This document shows, piece by piece, positions 1 through 7,500 of a stretch of DNA of 19,720 nt; within the stretch, counting starts at the first letter, position 1; each line of letters begins with the position of its first letter. The notes beneath the pieces are model-generated. The model worked only from the letters and a program-made list of their open reading frames with translations, was not told where the DNA came from and did not search any database. The translations under genes were made by a program, and so were the position numbers. The DNA comes from Candidatus Margulisiibacteriota bacterium (GTDB lineage: Bacteria; Margulisbacteria; WOR-1; O2-12-FULL-45-9; XYB2-FULL-48-7), in assembly GCA_028717325.1 (NCBI GenBank), contig JAQUOB010000006.1, positions 1 to 19,720 on the forward strand, written 5' to 3'.

Positions 1-2470
1 GTAAGCTGTTGTCGATCGGGGTGACAACCGCTGGCGTGTCGCCGAAATTCCAACTGCAGGTTGCACCCGGCGTCGGGTTTGGCAGGATGAAGCTGACGTC
101 CATGTTGACCGGCGCGGAGTTGGGGCCTTGAATGCCGACATTGGGGACCGGATAATTTTTAATATAAATATCATAAGATATTTCATAGAATTTGGCTGGA
201 TTGCTTTTCAGCGTAGCGGTCAGAACGGGTTTGCGCGGGCCGACCGTATCAAATATATGCTGGGCCACAACGCCCGGGATGATTGTATCAACCGGTTTAT
301 TGTCGCCCCAGTAAATTGTGTAATTATAATTGGCGTCATCAAGATTGGAAGTATCCACGGATACTTGAGTATTTACCTGAGCTGAGTCAGGCATCGAGAT
401 AAACAGTTTGGGCAGCGGCAGAGATTTTTCGATCGCGAAGATCGGATAGGCGCTTGGCGAAACAAAGGGGTAATCCTTGCCCCCGACGTTGATACTGGCA
501 TGCAGGTAAACCTGATAGGCCCCCGAGTTAGCATACTGGTAAGTTGTTTGTTCGCCAAGCGGGAAAGGTTGGTTATCACCCATGTCCCAGCTATATTGGC
601 AATTGGGGGTCGGATTGCCGACTTTAATAATAAAGTCGGTTTTTTCGAATATCGCCTGGCTGGCAATGATACTCAATGCGCAGGCCGGGATCTGGGCCGG
701 AACGACGGTGATCGGCCCCTTCAGGTCATAATTGAGGGTGGTGGTGCCGGTCGAATCAAGGACGAGACATTTAAAAGCGTAGTCCTGGGCGATATCAAAA
801 AGGTAAGAAATGTTTTGCTGGTTGAATTCTTCGGCTTGCGGTTTGTCCGGCCGGGTGACCAGAAACTTATATTTTACATTCGAAGCATCGGAATTACAGG
901 TAACGTTGGCGCTCTGGCCGACGGTATAAGAATATTCCAGGCCGCCGATCACCGCCGAAGGTTTTGGGCCGCCCGAAGAGAGCAGGTCTTTTGCATAGAG
1001 ATCGTCGCGGCTCTTATACTGGGCTGCCCAGTGGGGATCGCTCTTATCCGTCAGCTCAATTTTGAAGAAGACCGAATATGGTCCGGATTTATTAAACGTG
1101 ATATCAACATAATAGCCATTTGAATCTGATTGGGCCGGCACATAATTGCCGTTGTTCACCTTAAAATAAGCTGTTACTTGACTGTTGGCAGCCGAAAGGG
1201 GCTTGCCGTCGCAAAGCAGGATGCTGGCGAAAGGCATAGAAAAGCGTTTAATGTCTCCCACATATATATTGGAAATATCAGCGTTTGTATCGATTATCCC
1301 TTGGATGGAAGGATTAGGGTTGTAATTGCACTGTGATAAAGCTTGGATGTAGAGCGGTTTGGCCGCCGCGATGCCCGGCTGTTCATATTGCGGCGAGTTG
1401 ATCGAGGCGTTGATCAGATACGATTTTTCTGTTGTTCCCGGCGGCAGGGTGGGCAGTTTGACTGAAATGTCGTTACAATTCCGCCCGTCCTGGTCAAAGA
1501 TCGGCGTTTCGCCGACGGTCGTGCCGGTGATCGTGACGTGGCAAGTGGCATTAGGATATTTGTCTTCATCGCCAACATTTCTGGCGCCCGGCCAGTTGTT
1601 TTTTTGAATGGAGATTGGAATTGGCAATATTGTGCCTTCGGCGACATAACCGCCGCTAGGCAGGTCCAGGATCTCGATAAAGGGCGGATCGAAAGAGCCG
1701 ATCGACAGGTTGGCTTGCGTCACGATCGGGCTGGCCGCCGGGTCATTGGAACTAACGGTCAGGACAGCCGTATAATCGCCTTTGGCCTGCGGCGTGAAAG
1801 GAAAAGTTTGGTCGGCAAGCTCATGCACGCCGTCCGGGCCGGTAACCGTCCATTTATATTCGACATCTTTTGGCGCTTTGGCCGCTCCCCAATCGGGGGA
1901 AAGGGTAACGGGGCGGTAGGCGATAGCGCCGTCATTGCCGTATGCGATTTTGATGGAAACCTGGGAAGTTGTGCCGGAGCCGGGGGCTGCAATATATGGG
2001 AGAGACACAGTCCGAATAAACTTATTTCCTTGATCGTCTATTATCGAGGCTGTTACGCTATTCCCCCAGCTCTGATCAGCTTTTAAGGTAAGAGTTAATT
2101 TCCCGTCCCCGACTGCCATTGGTTTATCCGGTGAAATATTAAGAGTAGCGGTAAGTTTATTCGGGTCCTGACAGGGATCAATGTCGATAAAAAAAGTTAC
2201 ATCCGTTCCTGCTGTGATAGTCCCATTCTCGTTTAACGCGGAGGAATCAAATCGTAACGGTTTAATTGCCTGATCGGCATTAAGGCATTTGTCATAAACC
2301 GGCGCACAGCCGATTAAAAAGCCGCCGGCAAATATGTTTTCCTTGGGTAAAGCTGCTGGTTTGGGTTCCGGAGCGGGTTCTTCTCTTTCCGGTAGCCGGC
2401 AAATAGGGTCCTGGGCCGGATCCGCGCACCGATTATATTCTGGATAACTATAGGTTCCTTCAATTCTCAT
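1..2470 (-). CDS. Partial PKD-repeat surface/adhesion-type protein (N-terminal 823 residues)
   Basis: I translated the minus strand from ATG 2470 and it stays open for 823 codons to the window edge, so the 3' end is missing. The protein is beta-rich and contains several PKD/Ig-like units. The clearest have the W-x-x-GD core followed by a Y/F..G.Y.V strand: CQYSWDMGD (residues 634-642) with YANSGAYQVYL, YWGDN (730-734) with HIFDTVGPRKPVL, and CSWNFGD (815-821). Weaker units lie near 170-246 and 505-590. Such domains usually mediate extracellular contacts or carbohydrate binding. The N-terminus has no standard signal peptide; a weak lipobox-like LIGC ends at Cys55 after a short hydrophobic run and a Pro/Glu-rich stretch. 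The start is supported by an AAAGGGTG Shine-Dalgarno 8 bases upstream, and there is no earlier start codon before an in-frame stop. It is probably a cell-surface partner of the polysaccharide locus; that role is inferred from position only. Confidence 0.9.
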   Translation of the reverse strand, partial: MRIEGTYSYPEYNRCADPAQDPICRLPEREEPAPEPKPAALPKENIFAGGFLIGCAPVYDKCLNADQAIKPLRFDSSALNENGTITAGTDVTFFIDIDPCQDPNKLTATLNISPDKPMAVGDGKLTLTLKADQSWGNSVTASIIDDQGNKFIRTVSLPYIAAPGSGTTSQVSIKIAYGNDGAIAYRPVTLSPDWGAAKAPKDVEYKWTVTGPDGVHELADQTFPFTPQAKGDYTAVLTVSSNDPAASPIVTQANLSIGSFDPPFIEILDLPSGGYVAEGTILPIPISIQKNNWPGARNVGDEDKYPNATCHVTITGTTVGETPIFDQDGRNCNDISVKLPTLPPGTTEKSYLINASINSPQYEQPGIAAAKPLYIQALSQCNYNPNPSIQGIIDTNADISNIYVGDIKRFSMPFASILLCDGKPLSAANSQVTAYFKVNNGNYVPAQSDSNGYYVDITFNKSGPYSVFFKIELTDKSDPHWAAQYKSRDDLYAKDLLSSGGPKPSAVIGGLEYSYTVGQSANVTCNSDASNVKYKFLVTRPDKPQAEEFNQQNISYLFDIAQDYAFKCLVLDSTGTTTLNYDLKGPITVVPAQIPACALSIIASQAIFEKTDFIIKVGNPTPNCQYSWDMGDNQPFPLGEQTTYQYANSGAYQVYLHASINVGGKDYPFVSPSAYPIFAIEKSLPLPKLFISMPDSAQVNTQVSVDTSNLDDANYNYTIYWGDNKPVDTIIPGVVAQHIFDTVGPRKPVLTATLKSNPAKFYEISYDIYIKNYPVPNVGIQGPNSAPVNMDVSFILPNPTPGATCSWNFGDTPAVVTPIDNSL

Positions 2471-2489
2471 AAAATTTTCACCCTTTCTG
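2467..2489 (-). repeat. Downstream copy of duplicated ribosome-binding segment
   Basis: The segment begins CAGAAAGGGTGAAA and runs into the ATGA at the start of the PKD gene. A near-identical copy lies about 60 bases upstream. The two differ only in the few bases between GTGAAA and ATGA. This copy sets the start of the PKD gene. Confidence 0.75.
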
Positions 2490-2531
2490 TCCTTCCCATA
2501 TGTCTTCCATATTATTATCGTTAGATTTCAT
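2478..2531 (-). CDS. Possible 17-codon leader peptide upstream of the PKD gene
   Basis: This small ORF encodes MKSNDNNMEDIWEGQKG. It has its own AAAGGGTG ribosome-binding site at the usual spacing. Its TGA stop lies inside the ribosome-binding site of the following PKD gene, 8 bases before that gene's ATG, which would allow translational coupling. The peptide has no run of identical amino acids typical of attenuators and resembles nothing I know. It may simply be a by-product of a duplicated ribosome-binding segment. Confidence 0.35.
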   Translation of the reverse strand: MKSNDNNMEDIWEGQKG

Positions 2532-2551
2532 GATAAATTTCACCCTTTCTG
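2528..2551 (-). repeat. Upstream copy of duplicated ribosome-binding segment
   Basis: The same CAGAAAGGGTGAAA core is followed one base later than in the other copy by ATGA, which opens the 17-codon ORF. Both copies therefore carry a Shine-Dalgarno sequence and a start codon, which suggests a small local duplication. Confidence 0.75.
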
Positions 2552-2582
2552 GAAATTATTTATGTAAAATTTGTAGTGAAGT

Positions 2583-2599
2583 GGGGGGGGCTTTGGGGG
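2583..2599. other. Paired homopolymer tracts (G8, CTTT, G5 on the plus strand)
   Basis: The plus strand reads eight G, CTTT, five G, then AG and seven T. On the coding (minus) strand this is a C5...C8 tract just after the likely -10 box of the PKD gene promoter. Such tracts are prone to length change by slippage. No hairpin is evident, so I do not call it a terminator. Confidence 0.6.
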
Positions 2600-2612
2600 A
2601 GTTTTTTTCAGC

Positions 2613-2640
2613 TTTATAAATTTTATGAGCAACCATTCAA
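2613..2640 (-). promoter_or_regulatory. Candidate sigma-70-type promoter for the leader ORF and PKD gene
   Basis: Minus strand TTGAAT (2640-2635), a 16-base spacer, then TATAAA (2618-2613). It lies in the 266-base gap after the repeat protein gene and about 80 bases before the leader ORF. The region is AT-rich, so a chance match is possible. Confidence 0.4.
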
Positions 2641-2736
2641 AAATTCTCGAAAATTCGCCAGCTCGCACGTGATTTAAATAAAAGCCATGATTTTTTCTTG
2701 GAACAAATTCTTTCGTAGAAGCGGCTGATATAAATA

Positions 2737-4383
2737 TTAATCCTTTGTTTTCCCGTTTCTATCAAATCGAATCTCTGTTCCATCTTTAAAAGTCTTTCCT
2801 TGAATGACAGTATCTTCTCCCACAGTGCCAGATTCGATCTTCCCATTCTTATAAAATCGAATCTCTGTTCCATCTTTAAAATATATTCCTTGAATGCGGG
2901 AATACCCTGTTGCACCTACTGTCCCACTCTGAACATTGCCGTTTTCGTAAAATAAAATCTCTGTACCATACTTAAATTCTATCCCTTTAATGTCGGTAGA
3001 CGTCCCCAGGAGCGCAGATTTAATCTTGCCATTATCGAGAAACTCAATCTTTGTTCTTCTGCAACAATAAGAATCGGTGTCTCCAAAGGTTATCCCTTGG
3101 ATAAGGGTTTTTCCGCTCAAGGATACTGACCTAATATTTCCATTGTCATCAAATTGAATTTCCGTTCCACGCCAAAAAGATATCCCTTGAATAATCTTAT
3201 CTGCTCCCAAATATGTTAAAGCTTTATTGATCTTTCCGTTTTCATAAAACCAAACCTTTGTCCCACTTTCAAAAGATATTCCTTGAATAATAGTTTCTTC
3301 TGCTAATATCCCAGATTCAACATTGCTATTTTCATAAAGATTGATACTATCTCCCAAATGAAATTTTATTCCATGGATAGTAGCATTCCCTGCCAATATC
3401 CCGGTCTTAATTCCCCCGTTTTCATAAAACTCAACATGGGTGTCACCCTTAAAAGGTGCCCCTTGAATGATAGTATCGTTCCCTAATCGCGTGGATTTAA
3501 TCTTCCCATTTTCTTGGAATTTAATTTGCGCTCCATTATTAAAACCGCCTCCAAATTTTATCCCTTGAATAACGGTGTCTCTTTCCAAGTATACAGATTC
3601 AATCTTCGCATTTTCATAAAATGAAATCTTCGTCCTGCCTTTAAAAGATATCCCTTGGATAACAGTATCCTCCCACATATCTAGCGACGCAGATTTAATC
3701 TTGCCATCTTCCCGGAACTCAATAGTGTTCGAAGAAAGAGAGAGCCCTCCTCCCTTGAAGTTTATTCCTTGAATAATAGTATCCTCAGATCCCCCTAAAT
3801 TTGCAGATATAATCGTGCCATTTTCCCGGAGCTCAATCCTTGTCCCGGTTTTAAGGAGTGTGCCTTGAATGGTAGCGTCTTCTGCCAATGTGCCATATTT
3901 AATATTTCCATTTTCATGAAAATAAATATTACTGCTCCCAAATCTGGCACTAAAAGTTATTCCTTGAATGGTTGTATTTTCTGATAGGAATCCATCTTTA
4001 ACATTCCCATTTTCATGAAAATGAATTTCTAACCCACCTTTAAAAGATATTCCTTGAAAAATAGTATCTGTTGCTAATGTGCCTGATTCAACGTTCCCAT
4101 TTTTATATAATTTAAGATCCCCACTGTGATAAGCGGGAACCGATTTATAAGCAATCCCATTAATAGTTGTGTAACACCCTAATGGAGATAACGCAGCCAA
4201 AGCCGATGCCGCGCTAAATATCGCAACCCTTCCATGTCCCCCTATTTTCACTCCCAAAATCTTTAATGCTTCTTTGCCGGTTAAATTTACTACACTAGCG
4301 AATCGGCTATCTCCTGTTATCGTCAAAACATGCTTTCTGCCAATAATTGTGGGCCTTTGTAATACTGATAAAACTAATCTCAT
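2737..4383 (-). CDS. ENG/IQGI (MORN-variant-like) repeat protein
   Basis: This 548-residue protein of unknown function consists from about residue 86 to its end of fifteen repeats. Each holds an ENG[KN][IV].SG turn, a D[TA].IQGI strand and a F..GT.I.F strand, giving about 30 residues per unit, with some units at 32-38. The pattern recalls MORN-like YwqK-type repeats and repeat proteins I recall from Leptospira, and it suggests an elongated beta fold. The first 85 residues are unrelated to the repeats. They contain a hydrophobic stretch (residues 53-69) ending at Cys70, an imperfect lipobox (SPLGC) unusually far from the start. ATG 4383 follows a strong AGGAAGGGG ribosome site, and an in-frame TAG just upstream rules out a longer form. 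The gene is visibly AT-richer than genes 1-5, so recent acquisition is possible. It could be a surface lipoprotein; no enzymatic motif is seen. Confidence 0.85.
   Translation of the reverse strand: MRLVLSVLQRPTIIGRKHVLTITGDSRFASVVNLTGKEALKILGVKIGGHGRVAIFSAASALAALSPLGCYTTINGIAYKSVPAYHSGDLKLYKNGNVESGTLATDTIFQGISFKGGLEIHFHENGNVKDGFLSENTTIQGITFSARFGSSNIYFHENGNIKYGTLAEDATIQGTLLKTGTRIELRENGTIISANLGGSEDTIIQGINFKGGGLSLSSNTIEFREDGKIKSASLDMWEDTVIQGISFKGRTKISFYENAKIESVYLERDTVIQGIKFGGGFNNGAQIKFQENGKIKSTRLGNDTIIQGAPFKGDTHVEFYENGGIKTGILAGNATIHGIKFHLGDSINLYENSNVESGILAEETIIQGISFESGTKVWFYENGKINKALTYLGADKIIQGISFWRGTEIQFDDNGNIRSVSLSGKTLIQGITFGDTDSYCCRRTKIEFLDNGKIKSALLGTSTDIKGIEFKYGTEILFYENGNVQSGTVGATGYSRIQGIYFKDGTEIRFYKNGKIESGTVGEDTVIQGKTFKDGTEIRFDRNGKTKD
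2740..4128 (-). repeat. Fifteen tandem coding repeats of about 90 bp
   Basis: Repeat turns (ENG or variants such as DNG, KNG, EDG, ENS, ENA) begin near residues 94, 124, 157, 187, 225, 258, 291, 321, 351, 381, 413, 450, 480, 512 and 542 of the encoded protein. Seven of the fourteen intervals are exactly 30 residues. The DNA copies have diverged, with recurring forms of cttgaat and ttttcataaaa on the plus strand, so the array is not recent perfect duplication. Confidence 0.9.
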
Positions 4384-4479
4384 TTTATCCCCTTCCTATT
4401 ATTTTATTACTATCGTGTTTACGCCGGTGGTTCAGTCCTTTTCAAACTTTCTTCTCCTCAAGCCCTTGCATAACATTAT

Positions 4480-4508
4480 CTTATAACGCCAATGAAAATT
4501 TCACTCAA
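4480..4508 (-). promoter_or_regulatory. Candidate promoter for the repeat-protein gene
   Basis: Minus strand TTGAGT (4508-4503), a 17-base spacer, then TATAAG (4485-4480), with an overlapping GATAAT just after. It begins 8 bases past the stop of the GH8-barrel gene and leaves about 95 bases of leader before ATG 4383. No terminator hairpin precedes it, so read-through from the upstream operon remains possible. Confidence 0.4.
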
Positions 4509-4516
4509 AATTGGAG

Positions 4517-7500
4517 TTAAAGGCCCAGGAACTGTACCAGGTTAAAATTCACGCCCGCTCGCCAGTCCTGGTAGGTAAACTCGGGGGTTTGCTGGTAATT
4601 TAATCCCCCATACAGCTGGACGACGCCGATTCGACCAGCGTTATATTCCACCCTGCCCATTAGGTACAAAGGAATCGAACCCCAGGCAGGGCCTTTTGTC
4701 GAGTATTTGTTGTAATAAGGATCTTTTGCCGTGCTGCAACTCGAGCTGGAATTAAACATATTAAAAATGGACCGGTTAACTGTTTGTGCTTCGGTCAAGC
4801 CCGGATTGTGCGCTTTTTCTCCGCAGGTGGCTCCGGGAATAAATTCCCTTTGCCAGAGACCGATGCCTAATGTCCCTCCAACTTTGAAAGTGCCATGCCT
4901 TAATTCAGCTCCTTCGCCGAGCGGTTTTACTTCAGCGGGATCATAATCCCAATTTACCACCAGGCCGATGTTTGCCCTTTCCCGGGGAGTGCCGAGAACA
5001 GTGAAATTATATTGACCGCCCTCAAGCCCCACCTGTGCTTGGAGCCACGAAATGTGATGAGAAGCCAAGTTCCACATTAATTTTTCATAGTGGGAAGTAA
5101 GGAGAGGATTTTCCCAGTTCCAATTGTACGCAGCAAAGGCAGTCAGCCATTTGGTTGCGACTGAGCCGCTGAAGATCATGTTTGGATTTTGAAAATTTAC
5201 CGGGAGAGAGCGTGCGGTTTGAAATAACTCTCTATTCATCCCGGGGATTTTAGCGTCAATCCCCACTGTAACCAACTTGTCCAGCCATTCAGGCCGGTAG
5301 TATAGCCCGATGCGTGATGCGTTTATTCTCGATTCGCCGAAGCGATCTTTCCGGGTGTCTGTATTGTTGGTGAATGAGAAAATAAATTGTTCCCTGTAAA
5401 GCGGGAGTCGGCCGATAACGCTGAAACGGTTTTCTGTGCCGCTGGAACCATAACCATTTGATCCGACCCCAAAGCCGAAATGTTCATAAGAAGCGGTTAG
5501 ATTCGGGGTCAAAATCGTATTTGACGTGCGGGGGATCGCTGCCAATGTTTCATCGGGCGGGACTAAGAGCTGTCCCATATAATGCCTGGCATTCAATAGA
5601 TATTGATAAGAGGGAACGGGATGGGTCTCCGCCTGTTCAAGCAGGGAGAACCCATGATAAACATCCGTGATCAGTTCTCGGCGTTTGATCGATTTCTGGG
5701 GCACCTTTCTGCTCTGCTGCAAGAGAGCAATAACCCGATTTCTTTCAGATGTATTCAGCGGCAGGTCGGGCCTGTCTCTTCTCTCGAAGAGGGGTTGTAT
5801 TATGCCGTTGTCGTCTATATATTTTGCATCTTCGAGTACCCGCCAGATTTCGTCTTTTCCGGCGCCCAGGGACGAGGGTTGGATTGAGCCGGCAAGTATT
5901 TGCAGGGCCAGCCGATAATTGTTTTTTGATGTTTCATAATCGTAAAGGCCGTTGGTCATGCTTTGGCCGAAACGATGAATTTCTCCTAGCCCAAGATAGG
6001 TTTCGGCCAGGAGCAGTCTTCCCGCTTTCGAAAGATCGTTTTTAACAAGATTGAGAGAATTCTTATAGCTGCCATTAGATTTTTCAAAATCCTGCTCCGA
6101 CCAGCGGTAAGAATAGACCTTGCCGAGATAAATATTCGCTTGAGCTAAAAAACGGTCGGCGAGAGAAGAAAGATGGGGGTATTTTACTTTCATTTCTTCA
6201 GTTTTGCTGATGATACCAAGTTCGTCGCCAGCCTTAGCAGTATCTTCCTTCCTAATTATTTCTTTTACGGCTTGGTTAAAATCTTTAGCACCGATAAGCG
6301 CTTCAACTAATTTGAAGTCAAGCTCGAACATGGCTTTTTGATAGCCAAGGGTGCGACTTTCAAACATGGCGTTGATTTGTCCCTTCGAGACGCCCCAGTT
6401 TTCTGGCGTTGCGGCATCAATCGCTTCTTTCCAGCTTTTTTCCAGCATGCGGGCCTCGATCTTGTCGCCGATGATGCGGACGGCGAGATCGGGGTCTTTT
6501 TCGCCAAGAGCGGCCTGGAGAGGATTTTCCGCTTTAACAAAATCGAGAAAAGGCCCGGCGGCCCGGCTGTTGCGCATGCGGGTTTCCGCTTCGATCAGCT
6601 TGTGCCGAATGCGGAGGTCGGGTTTGTTTTCGAGTAAACTTCTAATGCTTTTTGTTTGGTCTTTGATCTTGTCATTATTTTCCAGGTCGAGGAAGGAGAG
6701 CGCGTCCTCATAGCGCTGGCGCCAAAGCAGGATTTCTGCCGAGGCCAGGTAGATCTCGGCTTTAACTTTATCTTCCAGATCGTAGCCGTTCTTCATGTTT
6801 TGTGCCAGCGGCTCAAAAATCTTGGCCAGCTTATCCTTGTTGCCGTCTATCTCGGCCGAATTGTCAAAACCGAGCAACGCATTGCCGGCAAACAGGATCT
6901 TTTCCTGCCAGTCTTCATTGGTGCGGTAAGCTTCGAATAAGCTCTGTAAGGCACGCAGAACGAGCGAAGAAGCCGGGGGCTCCGAAGCAAAAATATCTTT
7001 GACCCTTTTCTCCAGGCGATCAACCTGCTGGGGGGTATAGTTTTCGTTGGTCCTCATTTCGGCTTCAATTAAACCGAGTTGGGCTTTAGCGTAGGGGACA
7101 GCATCGGCCGGTACCCGGTTGTAAACAGAAGTCGCATCGGCATAATTGCCCTGCCAGTTCAGGATATCGCCCAGAGAAGATAGGGCAAAGAAGTTGCGAC
7201 TGAACATCTTCTTAACGTCTTCATACTCCAGGAGTTCAGCCAACGGTGATTGCGGCTTTCCCTGCGGAGGGGTGAACAGGTCTTTGAGAAAGGGGAACCG
7301 GCTCAATTCATCAGCGGACAGATCGTTTTTTTCGCCGAGCGCCAGTCGGTAGAAAATTTTGGCGTCACCAAGATTCTTTTGGGCGGTGAAGATGTCGCCG
7401 ACTGTTTGCAGGGCGGAAGAAAGACTGGTGCCCCTTAAAAGAGGCCGACCGGTCTCGGCCAGGCCAAACGCCGCCGTCCCCTGGCTTGTCGTCAGCTGTC

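Noticed and set aside
1021..1040. Possible 4th LF.DP module considered in the GH8-barrel protein (residues 1024-1060, about 7200-7310)
   Set aside because: Only FPFLKDLFTPP resembles the core; the rest does not align, so I did not count it. The coordinates given for this entry are protein residues.
500..1123. 207-codon plus-strand ORF and neighbours up to 2086
   Set aside because: The minus strand here is a single uninterrupted PKD-type frame, so these plus-strand frames are shadows.
2583..2601. G-quadruplex or terminator at the G8/G5 and T7 tracts
   Set aside because: Only three separate runs of three G can be made, and there is no inverted repeat before the T run.
2637..2915. Overlapping minus-strand frame at the end of the repeat gene, considered as a frameshifted extension
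   Set aside because: The main frame ends cleanly on a complete repeat turn, and the other frame only mirrors the repeat DNA and then loses the pattern.
2740..4128. Regularly spaced repeats considered as a CRISPR array
   Set aside because: The period is coding (about 90 bases, 30 residues), copies are divergent and the frame is open throughout.
2737..4383. YwqK-type antitoxin label
   Set aside because: Such labels arise from MORN-like repeats alone; there is no adjacent toxin gene.
4432..4476. Short 14-codon ORF between the GH8-barrel and repeat genes
   Set aside because: It has no ribosome-binding site and no other support.
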